The position numbers were made by a program, and so were the translations under genes. Positions 17,392-26,259 of a stretch of DNA of 64,000 nucleotides are shown here, one piece after another. This DNA is from Sphingobium naphthae (lineage in GTDB: Bacteria > Pseudomonadota > Alphaproteobacteria > Sphingomonadales > Sphingomonadaceae): assembly GCF_020782235.1 (NCBI RefSeq), contig NZ_JAJGNO010000015.1, positions 1 to 64,000 of the forward strand, read 5' to 3'. The notes under the pieces were generated by a model. The model did not search any database and had not been told where the DNA came from. It was given only the letters and a program-made list of their open reading frames with translations. Position 1 is the stretch's first letter; each line of letters opens with the position of its first letter.

Positions 17392-17841
17392 ATGAACATT
17401 CCCCGGTCTGATCCGGTGCCATCGAGAGGCGTGTCCGATCTCGATCGTCACATTGAAACCTTGCTTCGCGTGATTCATTCCAGAAACCTCGCTTGGTCTG
17501 ATCTAAGCGAAGTGGGTAAACAGGTGGAACGCCCTCTGACGGACGTTGAGCAATTGCTTACAAATGTGGGCGACGACGCCCATGAAATCACCCTTGCTAC
17601 CGAGACGATCATAACAGCTCTCAAGCTGCAACGTGATGCGCTCGCGATCCAAAGCTCTCGCCGTAGAACACGCTTCGGCTCGATGCTTCTGCTCTTGATC
17701 CCCGTGTTCTTCGTAGGTTTGATGATTGGCACATCATACGGGATAGATGAAGGTCGGGCGCGGGAGCGTGAAGCCTTAAAGTATCCGGTCCTACCCCAGC
17801 TGTCCGTAGATCGTGACAGGCTCAAAACTGACGGAAGGTAG
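17392..17841 (+). CDS. Small membrane-anchored protein, unknown (intact copy)
   Basis: A 149-residue protein, not recognised. A helical cytoplasmic part (residues 20-95) is followed by one membrane segment (FGSMLLLLIPVFFVGLMIG) and a short tail. The ATG at 17392 lies close after the LPD7 gene. Bases from 17543 onward are repeated at 40753-41051, where the gene has lost its first 50 codons, so this is the complete version. Confidence 0.65.
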   Translation: MNIPRSDPVPSRGVSDLDRHIETLLRVIHSRNLAWSDLSEVGKQVERPLTDVEQLLTNVGDDAHEITLATETIITALKLQRDALAIQSSRRRTRFGSMLLLLIPVFFVGLMIGTSYGIDEGRAREREALKYPVLPQLSVDRDRLKTDGR

Positions 17842-18130
17842 AGCGGTGGCAGCTGCCACCGCTTGCGATCTCTTGATGGGCTATGGCTTCATGAGGCACG
17901 ATGAAGAAATCTGACAGGGCAAAGAAACATACCGCCAAGGTAATCGAGGCGGCTGCACGCGCCCATGAAGCTCTCGACTATTTCAGCGGCAACGTCACAA
18001 ATCCGTTCGATGAGCTAACATGGCCCAGCATTGCCGAAGGTTATCTTCTAGTCGCGCAGAAGGCGGTATCAGACGCCTTGGTCGCTTTGGAACGTGCAAA
18101 CAGCGTTGGTTGGACCAAGCACGGCAAGTA
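17543..18130 (+). repeat. 588-bp direct repeat, left copy
   Basis: Aligned without gaps to 40753-41340 at a constant offset of 23210 bases, with about 20 mismatches (about 97 percent identity). It contains the 3' part of the gene at 17392, one 16-bp palindrome and the gene at 17901. The right edge is cut exactly by the left end of the Tn3-like unit. Confidence 0.9.
17845..17860. repeat. Dispersed 16-bp palindrome, copy 3
   Basis: Perfect GGTGGCAGCTGCCACC, four bases after the stop codon of the gene at 17392. Confidence 0.9.
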
Positions 18131-18131
18131 G
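17901..18131 (+). CDS. Hypothetical 76-residue protein
   Basis: A small protein, mostly helical, with a basic N-terminus (MKKSDRAKK) and no membrane segment. Not recognised. The ATG at 17901 opens within the 588-bp repeat; a near-identical copy is at 41111-41341. The third base of its stop codon (TAG) is the first base of the Tn3-like inverted repeat, whereas the other copy ends in TAA, which fixes the insertion point at 18130/18131. Confidence 0.6.
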   Translation: MKKSDRAKKHTAKVIEAAARAHEALDYFSGNVTNPFDELTWPSIAEGYLLVAQKAVSDALVALERANSVGWTKHGK

Positions 18132-18190
18132 GCGTCACCTCAAGGTTTGTTCGCCAGACAACGATTTCTCGGACATAAGCGGAACATGGG

Positions 18191-18664
18191 CTACGCTACA
18201 CGCTTCAACCGCGCCATTGGCTCGTTGAGTGGGTGGAATTCACCTGCTGGAAGTCGCCTGGCCTGCTCCCAGAGGTAATCGCCGGTCAGACTGATGTGCG
18301 CCCAGCCCATCGGAGAAAGGTGCGCAAGCAGTGCCGCATCGAACGTCGTGCCGACAGCGTTGAGGTGCTGGGCGGCCCGGTCGAGATAGACCGTGTTCCA
18401 GTAGGAAATCGCCGCAATCAGCAGGTTCAGCCCAGATGCGCGAAATTCCTGATTTTCCAGCGAGCGATCGGTGAACCGACCCTGCCGGTTGGTATAGATG
18501 GCGGCGGCAAGCGTGTGCCTCGCCTCGCCTTTGTTGAGACCGGCCTGACAGGCACGTCGCAGTTCCGGTTGTTCAAGCCAATCGAGCGTGAACAAAGTGC
18601 GCTCGATACGGCCCAGTTCAGCCAATGCAAAATCCAGCCTGTTCTGGCGTTTGTAGGCGGCAAG
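18191..18664 (-). pseudogene. tnpA: Tn3-family transposase TnpA, C-terminal fragment
   Basis: About 157 residues matching the end of Tn3-type transposases: AELGRIERTLFTLDWLEQP, then LNKGEARHTLAAAI with the catalytic glutamate, HLSPMGWAHISLTGDYLWE. The same motifs occur in the intact TnpA at 48988-51879. The reading frame continues upstream as KRQNRLDFALAEL to about 18664 and then stops against the tphA1 end; more than 800 N-terminal residues are missing. Confidence 0.85.
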
Positions 18665-18669
18665 TGGCT

Positions 18670-19695
18670 CTATCCGCTGAGCGGTGGAGCTTCCGCCGTG
18701 CCGTTCCCGCTGGAGGGCACGAAAGCGTCGGCATGGAATGCGGCGTCCGGCAGGCCACCCTTGTCGGTGAGCAGGCGATGGGCGCTATCGACCATGGCGG
18801 GATTGCCGCAGGCATAGACCTGGTGCGCGGAGAGGTCTGGGTATGCGGCGAGGGCTGCGTCCTGGATGAGGCCGGTCTGGCCGCTCCAGCCGTCTTCGGG
18901 ATGGGATAGAACGGGGGTGAAGCGGAACCAGGGCAGGCGCTCTTCCCATTGGCGGGCGAGCGAGGCGAGGTAGAGGTCGCGCTCGACCATCGCCCCCCAG
19001 AACAGATGGACGGGCCGCTCGGCGCCCTGGCGGATGAGGTCTTCGACCATCGATTTCAGGGGCGCGAAGCCGGTGCCGGTAGCGAGCATCACGATCGGGG
19101 CGTCGCTGCCGTCGAGTACGGACATGCCATAGGGCATTTCGATCCTGATCCTGTCGCCGGCATGGAGGGTGCCCAGCACGCGGTCTGAGAACAGCCCGCC
19201 GGGTACGCGCCGCACATGCAGTTCGGGGCTGGCATTGTCCTGCGGGGCATTGGCCAGGGAATAGTTGCGCGTCTCACCGGAGGGCAGGACCAACTGGACA
19301 TATTGGCCCGCCAGGAACGGCGCCCGCCGTCCGATCGGCAGCCTTAGCTGGATGATCGCGACATTGTCTTCCGGCCAGTCGATCTTGTGGATCGTCGCCT
19401 GGAAGGTCTTGCGCGCCGGCGGGGCGCCTCTTTCGATTTTGGCCGGGGCGATCTCCAAGGGAGAGCGGGGGCGGGCGATGCAGAACTTCACGTTCTCGGC
19501 CGGGGAAGAGGCGGTGGCACTGCGACCGATGGTGACGCTGCCGCCGCGCAATCCGCCCTCGCAGCTGGCGCAGACACCCTTGCGGCAGGAATAGGGCAGG
19601 GTGTACCCCGCCCGCTCCGCCGCATCGAGGATCGTCTCGTCCTCTCCGCAGGAAAAGTGGATGTCGCTCTCCGCGACGCTAATATCATAGGTCAT
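18670..19695 (-). CDS. tphA1: Terephthalate-dioxygenase-type reductase (cluster 1)
   Basis: A 341-residue electron carrier passing electrons from NAD(P)H to the oxygenase. The N-terminal plant-type [2Fe-2S] domain has CRKGVCASC with an upstream partner and a later Cys in KFCIARP. The FAD domain has RNYSLAN, and the NAD domain has LATGTGFAPLKS and YACGNPAM. Length is close to the roughly 336 residues of TphA1 of Comamonas. The ATG at 19695 overlaps the tphB stop by 11 bases. It ends a few bases before the tnpA fragment, so the cluster's 3' end is a transposon junction. Confidence 0.8.
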   Translation of the reverse strand: MTYDISVAESDIHFSCGEDETILDAAERAGYTLPYSCRKGVCASCEGGLRGGSVTIGRSATASSPAENVKFCIARPRSPLEIAPAKIERGAPPARKTFQATIHKIDWPEDNVAIIQLRLPIGRRAPFLAGQYVQLVLPSGETRNYSLANAPQDNASPELHVRRVPGGLFSDRVLGTLHAGDRIRIEMPYGMSVLDGSDAPIVMLATGTGFAPLKSMVEDLIRQGAERPVHLFWGAMVERDLYLASLARQWEERLPWFRFTPVLSHPEDGWSGQTGLIQDAALAAYPDLSAHQVYACGNPAMVDSAHRLLTDKGGLPDAAFHADAFVPSSGNGTAEAPPLSG

Positions 19696-20677
19696 GCTGG
19701 GGGGCTCCAGACGCGGATGCGCCGGTGATGAGTTGGATGGTCTGCAAGAGCGGAGCGGGATCGGCGATCCCGCGCCCGGCGATGTCCGGCGCGCTGCCAT
19801 GGCCGACGCTGGCGAAGGGCACGCCCGCCCCGATGGCGAGTGCGCTGCTGCGGCGCCCGGCCATCAGCTTGATCGGGATATGCCCCTGATCGTGATACAT
19901 GGCGACATAGGCATCGCATTCCCCTTCGGACAGCAGCAGGTCCGCGCCCCTGGGGCCGGCGATGTCTAGGCCTTCGCGGAGCAGAGCCTCGGCCGCGGGG
20001 AAGGTCACGCGGTTGTCGTCCTCGCCGAACAGCCCGTCCTCGCCGGCATGAGGATTGATGCCGAACAGGCCGATGCGGGGGCGGGCGATGCCCAGTCCCT
20101 GCAGGGCTTGGTGCGCGGTGCGGGTCGCGGCTTCCACCAGCGGGCTGTCGATCCGCGCCAGCGCATCGGCGAGCCGTTCGTGCAAGGTGACGTGGACGAT
20201 GCGCAGGCCTGCCCCGATGAGCATCAGGAATACCGCATCCTCAGCCACTCCGGACAGTCGCGCGACCAGCCCCGGATAGCCGGAGAACGCGATGCCCGCG
20301 GCATTCACCGCGGTTTCGTTGTGCGGGCAGGCGACGATGGCGCCAAACCCGCCGAGCCGCGCTGCCTGCAGCGCGGCTTCGACGTAGCAGACGGTCGCTG
20401 TGCCGGAGGCGGCATTGCAGTTTCCGGGCGCAAAGGCCTCTGGCGCCAGCGCCGCGGCGTCGACCAGATCAATCGCGCCGCTGTCCCGCGGCGGAAGCGC
20501 GTCCGGGGAGACGGTCCTGACCGGGATATCCGCCGCATAGTGGCGTACCACATGCTCGTCGCCGATCAGCACCAGGCGCGGGTCGAGTGCTCCCGACTGG
20601 ATAACGGCCTTCACGGCGATTTCCGGCCCGATGCCGTTGGGATCGCCGATGGCCAGCGCGATGATGGGCGGCTGCAT
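19685..20677 (-). CDS. tphB: PdxA-family cis-dihydrodiol dehydrogenase (TphB-like, cluster 1)
   Basis: A 330-residue PdxA-fold protein. Motifs include GDPNGIGPEI at the N-terminus, CPHNETAVNAAG and the metal site YHDQGHIPIKL. In terephthalate pathways TphB oxidises and decarboxylates the cis-dihydrodiol to protocatechuate. A vitamin B6 enzyme is the family alternative, but the position between tphA3 and tphA1 argues for the catabolic role. Start and tphA3 stop overlap as TGATG at 20675-20679. Confidence 0.8.
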   Translation of the reverse strand: MQPPIIALAIGDPNGIGPEIAVKAVIQSGALDPRLVLIGDEHVVRHYAADIPVRTVSPDALPPRDSGAIDLVDAAALAPEAFAPGNCNAASGTATVCYVEAALQAARLGGFGAIVACPHNETAVNAAGIAFSGYPGLVARLSGVAEDAVFLMLIGAGLRIVHVTLHERLADALARIDSPLVEAATRTAHQALQGLGIARPRIGLFGINPHAGEDGLFGEDDNRVTFPAAEALLREGLDIAGPRGADLLLSEGECDAYVAMYHDQGHIPIKLMAGRRSSALAIGAGVPFASVGHGSAPDIAGRGIADPAPLLQTIQLITGASASGAPQHDL

Positions 20678-21177
20678 CACAGAGGGAGTGCGAGGAGGGT
20701 ATCGATGGCGCGGCTGTCGCACACCACGATCCGTTCGCGCAGCAGCAAGCGCTCGCCGTCGAGGCGATAGTGGTCGAGATAGCGCCCCGAGGCAAACAGT
20801 AGCGTTTCCCCGCTGTGCATGATCCGCACCACCAGGAAGCTGGTCTCGGCCTGCAGTTCCGCGCCGTCGCGCGCCTTGATCAGCGGTTGGCCGATCATGT
20901 GGCGATAGCTATGCTGCTCATAGATATTGGCCTCGCGCAGGGCTGAGACGCGATCGCGCAGCATGCCCTTGCTGTCGGCATAGACCAGACCTGCTTGCAT
21001 CCCCGCCTTGTGGTTGTCGGCACTGGTGATGATGTAGCGGCAGGCATCGTCGAACAGATCGGGCCAGGCTTCCAACTGGTCCTCGTCGATGGCGCTGGCA
21101 TATTGAGCCTGGAACTGGCCGAGCAGCCGGTAAAGGCGATCGTCGGAAACGGGCATTTCGGTGGCGGGAACACTCAC
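20677..21177 (-). CDS. tphA3: Terephthalate-dioxygenase-type small subunit (cluster 1)
   Basis: A 166-residue protein of the aromatic-ring-hydroxylating dioxygenase beta family (NTF2-like fold). Conserved-looking segments are [26 protein letters not shown] and [12 protein letters not shown]. It stabilises the catalytic alpha subunit. GTG at 21177 overlaps the tphA2 stop as GTGA; an ATG at 21156 is a later option. Confidence 0.8.
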   Translation of the reverse strand: MSVPATEMPVSDDRLYRLLGQFQAQYASAIDEDQLEAWPDLFDDACRYIITSADNHKAGMQAGLVYADSKGMLRDRVSALREANIYEQHSYRHMIGQPLIKARDGAELQAETSFLVVRIMHSGETLLFASGRYLDHYRLDGERLLLRERIVVCDSRAIDTLLALPL

Positions 21178-22421
21178 AGGGCCATCTCCTGGCGATAGGC
21201 TTTCCAGAACCCGCGCACCGCGGCTTCGGTGACGCGGCTTTCGCTCGACACGGCATCCTCGCCGCCCATTTCGAGCACGGCGTCCTCATCGGCGGAGCCG
21301 GCGATCCCGCGCTGGACGAAACCGCCGACGCAGCCGTCCTCCATCGAGACGAAGCCCGCCGGGCCGACGAGATTGCCCTGCTTCAGGCGCATAAGTCGCA
21401 GTTCCGGCGTGTCGTCGGCAAAGCCCAGCAACGTCCAGTTGAGTTCGGTCTGCTCCACGCCCTTGGGCAGGATCTGACGCACCGCGATGGCGTTCTGGAT
21501 CTGCTGGAGCACGAAACCCGGGAAGACGGAGAGGATCTGTAGCGTCACCCCGTCGCCGATTTCGTCCACGCCGTTGAGCAGCGAGGGATCGGCCAGCCCG
21601 AATTCGCTTTCGGAACGGATGTTCTGCTCGGCATAGTCCGCACTTGCGGCCTCAGGGTCGATCGCCGAATAGCTGACGTGGTTGCCGCCGTTCGGGCTGA
21701 CGATGATCGCGCCCTTCTGCGACAGGCGGTTGATCTCGAAGGTGGTGAAGAACAGATGCAGGATCGAGGCGTGATAGCTGTCCTTGGTATTCTCGACGTA
21801 GAGTTTCCAATTGTTCGGCAGCATCTGGGTGAAGCGGCCGATCACTTCCAGCTTCCGGCCGGCAAGCACTCGGGCGATGCGGGAAAGGACCTCTTCGCCG
21901 ATGTAGTTCTCGATCTCGGGCACATCGTTAGAGAAGCTGCCGAACACCAGCCCATGCACCACCGCCACCCGCAGCTTGCGGGGGCCATGGTCTTCCATGC
22001 AGAAGGAGGGCGCCATGCCGCCCTTGCCCTTGATGCCGTCTTTGAAGGCGACGCCGGTCAGGTCTCCTTCGAGGTTGTAGCTCCAGGCGTGGTAGACGCA
22101 GGTGAACTCCTTGACATTGCCGCGCTCTTTGAGCGCCAGCAGCGCTCCGCGATGGGCACAGCGGTTCTCGAAGGCATAGATCTCGCCGTCGCGACCGCGC
22201 GATGCGATTACCGGGGTGTCGCCAGCGCGGGTGGCCACGAAATCGCCCTTCTGGGGCACTTCTGCTTCAAGGCACAGATAGTTCCAGCAATCGCCGCGGA
22301 ACACCCGCTCCTGCTCGCGGGCGTAGACGTCCTCGCGCTGAAAGGCCCAATAAGGGACACGACTGAGCCTTCCCGGCTCCCACCGGGTGGGTGCGTCGGT
22401 GATCGTCGTTACACTATCCAC
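21174..22421 (-). CDS. tphA2: Terephthalate 1,2-dioxygenase-type large subunit (cluster 1)
   Basis: A 415-residue Rieske oxygenase alpha subunit. The Rieske motif is CAHRGALLA then CVYHAWSY (C-x-H and C-x2-H), and the mononuclear iron site is in [16 protein letters not shown]. Long stretches such as [30 protein letters not shown] and [15 protein letters not shown] match, from memory, TphA2 of Comamonas. It adds both atoms of O2 to terephthalate or a close analogue. The GTG at 22421 follows CAGGAG. First gene of a tightly coupled A2-A3-B-A1 operon, divergent from tphR. Confidence 0.83.
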   Translation of the reverse strand: MDSVTTITDAPTRWEPGRLSRVPYWAFQREDVYAREQERVFRGDCWNYLCLEAEVPQKGDFVATRAGDTPVIASRGRDGEIYAFENRCAHRGALLALKERGNVKEFTCVYHAWSYNLEGDLTGVAFKDGIKGKGGMAPSFCMEDHGPRKLRVAVVHGLVFGSFSNDVPEIENYIGEEVLSRIARVLAGRKLEVIGRFTQMLPNNWKLYVENTKDSYHASILHLFFTTFEINRLSQKGAIIVSPNGGNHVSYSAIDPEAASADYAEQNIRSESEFGLADPSLLNGVDEIGDGVTLQILSVFPGFVLQQIQNAIAVRQILPKGVEQTELNWTLLGFADDTPELRLMRLKQGNLVGPAGFVSMEDGCVGGFVQRGIAGSADEDAVLEMGGEDAVSSESRVTEAAVRGFWKAYRQEMAL

Positions 22422-22456
22422 GAGTGTTTTCTCCTGCTTATATACGATCGCACGTT

Positions 22457-22489
22457 AATCGTTTTTCGCACAAAGTGCGTTATGCGCAC
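22457..22489. promoter_or_regulatory. Paired operator in the tphR/tphA2 divergent gap (cluster 1)
   Basis: GTGCG-TTATG-CGCAC at 22475-22489 is a perfect 5-5-5 inverted repeat; a weaker related site, AATCG-TTTTT-CGCAC, lies at 22457-22471. The gap between the two gene starts is 82 bases. The same two-site plan occurs in cluster 2 with its own half-site variant, as expected for IclR-family dimers. Confidence 0.6.
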
Positions 22490-22503
22490 ATAATAAGGAT
22501 GAT

Positions 22504-23301
22504 ATGCTGATGTCAAGCACGGATGCCGATGATCAGGCAGGGATGGGGCGTAGCGACACGATCAGCGGGCTAGCCAAGGGCCTCGCAATCCTTGAGATGT
22601 TCGGGCTTGGTTCTTCGCGGTTGACGATCGCCGACGCCGCGCAGGCTGTTGGAATTACGCGCGCGGCAGCACGCCGATGCCTGCTGACCTTAGCCGAGTT
22701 GGGGTATCTCGCGCATGACGGGAAGTTCTTTACTCCGACCTCTCGCTTGCGCCGGCTTGGGGGGCGTCCACAAGCCGGTGCGTCATTAGTGACGCTGGCC
22801 GAACCTTATCTCGATAATCTGCGGGACCGCCTGAAAGAGTCGATTTCGGTCGCCGTACTCGACGGCACGGATGCGCTGTTTATCGCTCGCGCCGAAGCCG
22901 AGCGAATCGTGTCGACAGGCGTGAAAGTAGGGCGGCGTCTTCCCGCCTATTGTGCGGCAACAGGGCGCGTGCTTCTCGGTGCTTTGGATACCGATGAAGC
23001 GCGTGCGCTTCTTGCTGCGGCAGGTCGACCAAAACGGACGCCGCACACCTTGATCGATATCGATGAGATCATGGTGGCTGTGGATACGGCGCGTCGCGAT
23101 GGATATGCTCTGAGCGATGAGGAACTGGAGGTCGGGATGCGCTCCATGGCAGTTCCGATCCGCGACGCGGAAGGCGAGTGTATCGCGGCTCTCAGCATGA
23201 GTGTTAGCGCCGTTCGGATATCAGCGGAAACGATGCGTGAACAATTCCTGCCTGCTTTGCAGGAATGCGCTGCGGCTTTGCGAGAGGGCGCTGTTGCCTG
23301 A
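22504..23301 (+). CDS. tphR: IclR-family regulator (TphR-like, cluster 1)
   Basis: A 265-residue regulator: N-terminal winged helix (LAKGLAILEMFG, LTIADAAQAVGITRAAARRCLLTLAELGYL) and C-terminal ligand-binding IclR domain (SISVAVLDGTDALFIARAEAERIVS, LPAYCAATGRVLLGAL, GYALSDEELEVGMRSMAVPI). IclR proteins control terephthalate and protocatechuate genes, usually as effector-dependent activators. ATG at 22504 follows AAGGATGAT; a second ATG is two codons later. Divergent from the oxygenase operon. Confidence 0.82.
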   Translation: MLMSSTDADDQAGMGRSDTISGLAKGLAILEMFGLGSSRLTIADAAQAVGITRAAARRCLLTLAELGYLAHDGKFFTPTSRLRRLGGRPQAGASLVTLAEPYLDNLRDRLKESISVAVLDGTDALFIARAEAERIVSTGVKVGRRLPAYCAATGRVLLGALDTDEARALLAAAGRPKRTPHTLIDIDEIMVAVDTARRDGYALSDEELEVGMRSMAVPIRDAEGECIAALSMSVSAVRISAETMREQFLPALQECAAALREGAVA

Positions 23302-23759
23302 GCGCCACCCGGCCTTCCTCTCTGCTTTCGATTGCCTATCGGGAAATGAGGCTCGACGTGATGCAGGAATCTGTCTCTGCCCGGAATCTTTATGAGGCTT
23401 TTGTGTTTTGGCTTCGCCGCAGCCGACCCCGGCTCCCCCAATCCTATGCCCGGCGCATCCTTTCTGGGTCTCGCCATCTAATGGGTCGCGCTTGTCACTT
23501 CCTATGAGAGCAGGCGCGATCGAAGCGAAAGGGTAGGGCGCACAACGGGCAAGTCCGGCTGTTGATGGATTTACAGCCTGACCGCCAATTGACGCCATCT
23601 TTGAGGGATTTGATTTTCTGATGTCAGCTTGGAGTATAGCCTAACCGGACGTCAGGGGATGTTGCGATTTATGTCAGGATAGGGTGGCGATCAGAATTAG
23701 TTGACGCCTGTTGCGTCATGTCATAGATTTCAAACTGACAGAATTGGCTGGTGGCGACG
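23302..23759 (+). other. Gene-free stretch with probable Tn3-type res site
   Basis: No convincing gene is present in these 458 bases. The part nearest tnpR (about 23619-23745) has several TGTCAG/CTGACA-type motifs: ATGTCAG at 23620, CGTCAG at 23650, ATGTCAG at 23671, TGTCATAG at 23719 and CTGACAG at 23735. That fits a multi-subsite resolution site for the adjoining resolvase. The first 300 bases hold nothing I can name. Confidence 0.45.
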
Positions 23760-24320
23760 ATGAAGGGTCAAAGGATCGGTTACGTCAGGGTCAGTGCATT
23801 CGATCAAAATATCGATCGCCAGCTGGACAGTGTTACGCTCGACCGGGTTTTTACCGACAAGGCCTCGGGCAAAGACGTCAACAGGCCCCAGCTTGAAGCC
23901 ATGCTGTCTTTCATCCGTGAGGGCGATACCGTGGTCGTGCACAGCATGGACCGCCTCGCACGCAATCTCGACGACCTGCGCAGGCTCGTCCAATCGCTCA
24001 CCAATCGAGGTGTCCGGATTGAGTTCGTGAAGGAAAGCCTGGCATTCACCGGCGAAGATTCTCCCATGGCCAACCTGATGCTTTCAGTCATGGGCGCGTT
24101 CGCCGAATTCGAGCGCGCTTTGATCCGAGAACGACAACGCGAAGGCATCGCTGTCGCCAAGCAACGTGGCGCTTATCGCGGACGAAAACGGTCCCTGTCC
24201 GACGAAATGATCGCTGAGTTGCATCGCCGCGCCGCCGCCGGTGAGCGCAAGGCAGCCATCGCCCGCGAACTGGGTATCAGCCGTGAAACGCTATACCAGT
24301 ATCTCCGCGCCGCCACCTGA
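23760..24320 (+). CDS. tnpR: Tn3-family serine resolvase TnpR
   Basis: A 186-residue site-specific recombinase. The catalytic domain has IGYVRVSAFDQN (Ser near residue 12 in the VRVS motif), VVHSMDRLARNLDDLR and FERALIRERQREG; the C-terminal HTH is AIARELGISRETLYQYLRA. It resolves cointegrates at res. ATG at 23760 is preferred; a GTG at 23751 is possible. It reads toward the right inverted repeat and is the only intact mobility gene of this unit. Confidence 0.9.
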   Translation: MKGQRIGYVRVSAFDQNIDRQLDSVTLDRVFTDKASGKDVNRPQLEAMLSFIREGDTVVVHSMDRLARNLDDLRRLVQSLTNRGVRIEFVKESLAFTGEDSPMANLMLSVMGAFAEFERALIRERQREGIAVAKQRGAYRGRKRSLSDEMIAELHRRAAAGERKAAIARELGISRETLYQYLRAAT

Positions 24321-24382
24321 CGCAAATGTTCGCATTATGTCCGGAAAATCGTTGTCTGGCGCAAAAACCTTGAGGCGACGCC

Positions 24383-24567
24383 GATCGGGGGTCCCTTTTG
24401 AACGCCGTTTGACAGCCTACGAAGCGCTGGAGGCGCAATTCACGCAGGAGGAGCAAGTGAAGCTCACGCTCGTCATCAACGTGATCGGTGCCTGGAACCG
24501 CATCGCCGTCGGCTTCCGCATGTGGCTCGAGACGGACGCCACCCGCAAGCTCCAGGCTGCGGCCTAA
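24383..24567 (+). pseudogene. Carboxymuconolactone decarboxylase/AhpD-family, C-terminal relic
   Basis: About 55 codons that read AYEALEAQFTQEEQVKLTLVINVIGAWNRIAVGFR, like the last helix pair of AhpD/CMD-family peroxidases (usual ending NAWNRLAxxFR). The upstream part is missing at the right end of the Tn3-like unit, so the transposon end, or a deletion from it, has truncated the gene. It sits directly upstream of an ECF41-type sigma factor, the known partner of such genes. Confidence 0.6.
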
Positions 24568-24668
24568 TGCTGGCGGCAGGCGGGAGCGTTCACCTCTTCC
24601 CGGCGGTGGAGGACGCTGCAGCCAGCTTCGGCCCCTAGCGCCCTCGCCTGCTGCGCGTTGCTTACCGC

Positions 24669-25448
24669 ATGCTCGGCTCGGTGAGCGACGCCGAGGACGT
24701 GATGCAGGAGGCCTTTATCCGCTGGATGCGTGCCGACCGGGCGCTGGTGCTCGAACCCGAGGCCTTCCTGCGCCGCACGGTGACACGATTGTGCCTCGAC
24801 CAGCTCAAGTCTGCGCAGCATCGGCGCGAGACTTACGTGGGCCCCTGGCTACCCGAGCCGGTGGTCGAAGATGAGGAAGGAGAGGACGTCACGCTGCCAC
24901 TGATGCTCGCGCTGGAGCGCCTGTCCCCGCTCGAGCGCGCCGCATTCCTGCTGCACGACGTGTTCGGCCTCGGTTTTGAAGAAGTGGCTGCTACGATCGC
25001 GCGCGACGCCGCCGCTTGCCGCCAGCTCGCCGCGCGCGGTCGTGCCCACGTGCGAGCCGGACGCCCGCGCTACGCGGTAGAGAAGCAGCGCGGCCAGGAG
25101 ATTGCCCAGGCGTTCTTCGCCGCCTCGCGAAGCGGCGACATGACCGCGCTGGGCGCAATGTTAGCCGCCGACGTAAGCCTCCAATCAGACGGCGGCGGCA
25201 AGCGCGCTGCGGCGGTCACAGCAGTCACTGGGCTTAGGCAGGTTCTGCGCTTGCACAAGGGCCTCGCGGTGCTGTTCCGCAAGTACGGCTCTCAGCTGGT
25301 GCGCACTACCACGATCAACGGGGTGCCCGGCTTCATCACCCGCGAAGCGGACGGCGAGCTCCAGACAACCGCGCTGGACATCAAAGACGGTAGGATCGTC
25401 GCGATTTACATCGTACGGAACCCCGACAAGCTGCGGCATTTGCATTGA
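24669..25448 (+). CDS. ECF41/SigJ-type sigma factor, N-terminus interrupted by a stop codon
   Basis: A 259-residue reading frame from ATG 24669: sigma region 2 (MLGSVSDAEDVMQEAFIRWMR), region 4 (LERLSPLERAAFLLHDVFGLGFEEVAATI) and a C-terminal SnoaL-like domain typical of ECF41 factors (about residues 140-255, ending NPDKLRHLH). The family normally starts further upstream: RPRLLRVAY is encoded just before the ATG, and the frame continues to GTG 24606 but for one TAG at 24636-24638. Thus the gene is damaged or restarts at 24669 without part of region 2. Confidence 0.7.
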   Translation: MLGSVSDAEDVMQEAFIRWMRADRALVLEPEAFLRRTVTRLCLDQLKSAQHRRETYVGPWLPEPVVEDEEGEDVTLPLMLALERLSPLERAAFLLHDVFGLGFEEVAATIARDAAACRQLAARGRAHVRAGRPRYAVEKQRGQEIAQAFFAASRSGDMTALGAMLAADVSLQSDGGGKRAAAVTAVTGLRQVLRLHKGLAVLFRKYGSQLVRTTTINGVPGFITREADGELQTTALDIKDGRIVAIYIVRNPDKLRHLH

Positions 25449-25626
25449 AGTGGAGAACGTGAGGTTACCCAGAGGATGCCCTCGACCGCCATTCCAATTC
25501 GCCTCAGTCATAGTCCCTCGTTCATTCATAGATGATGTGAAAGGCGCGGCAACCACACTGCTGAACCGCGTTTTTACCCCAGCCTCCTTAACGTCTTTGC
25601 CCGACTCGACATCATGGACGTGAGCG

Positions 25627-26259
25627 ATGGGTCACTCTTCGATCGATCCCGCCTTCCAAGAACTCCGCCCCTGGAACGAAGGTCGCGTGATCGGTGCAAA
25701 GCGTGCGCTCAAAGCGCAGCAGGTGTGGGCCATCCGCTTCTGGCTCGATCAGCATCGACGGCTCCGGGATCGAGCGCTGTTCGACTTCGCTATCGATAGC
25801 AAACTACGCGGATGTGACGTGGTGAAGGTTCGTATAGGCGACATCGTTGCTGGTGGGCGCATCCGAGATCGTGCCGTCGTGGTGCAGCAAAAGACGAAGC
25901 GCCCCGTGCAGTTCGAATTGGTTGAGCCTGCTCGCAAGACGATTCTCGCTTGGCTCGAACGTCGAGGCGGCACGCTGAACGACTTCGTCTTTCCGAGCCG
26001 AAATGACTACATGACCCACATGAGCACGAGGCAGTATGCCCGCTTGGTTCGGGAGTGGGTCGTCGGCATCGGCTTACAAGCGGAGGATTATGGTACCCAC
26101 TTGCTCCGCCGCACCAAAGCATCGATCATCTACAAGGCGACAGGTAATCTGCGCGCCGTCCAGATCCTGCTCGGGCACGCTAAGATCGAGAGCACCGTGC
26201 GCTACCTTGGCGTCGATGTCGAAGACGCCCTCGAGCTTTCGGAACGTACGGAGATCTGA
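25627..26259 (+). CDS. Tyrosine recombinase/integrase (short form)
   Basis: A 210-residue catalytic-domain recombinase. The active-site set is visible: Arg in SKLRGCDVVKVR, HLLRR (H-x2-R, about residues 160-164), LLGHAKI and the nucleophile in TVRYLGVD. The core-binding N-terminal domain is short. The ATG at 25627 has no strong ribosome site; a later GTG cannot be excluded. It stands alone between the ECF41 remnant region and the porin gene and may mark an older insertion boundary, but I see no att repeats. Confidence 0.8.
   Translation: MGHSSIDPAFQELRPWNEGRVIGAKRALKAQQVWAIRFWLDQHRRLRDRALFDFAIDSKLRGCDVVKVRIGDIVAGGRIRDRAVVVQQKTKRPVQFELVEPARKTILAWLERRGGTLNDFVFPSRNDYMTHMSTRQYARLVREWVVGIGLQAEDYGTHLLRRTKASIIYKATGNLRAVQILLGHAKIESTVRYLGVDVEDALELSERTEI

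Larger units (their letters stand above)
18131..24382. mobile_element. Tn3-family-like unit carrying tph cluster 1
   Basis: The two ends are inverted repeats of about 55-60 bases: GGCGTCACCTCAAGGTTT at 18131 and its counterpart GGCGTCGCCTCAAGGTTT read leftward from 24382, each continuing with CGCCAGACAACGATTT and a GGACATAA stretch. Inside are a C-terminal tnpA piece next to the left end and a tnpR resolvase next to the right end, with the catabolic genes between. The 5-base flanks differ (AAGTA and GATCG), so no target duplication remains. With tnpA broken it could move only with help in trans. Confidence 0.75.

Noticed and set aside
23302..23600. A small gene between tphR and the res site of cluster 1
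   Set aside because: The open frames here lack ribosome sites and protein-like composition and overlap each other in all directions.
18126..24387. A target duplication for the Tn3-like unit with tph cluster 1
   Set aside because: The 5-base flanks AAGTA and GATCG do not match, so simple transposition into this site is not supported.
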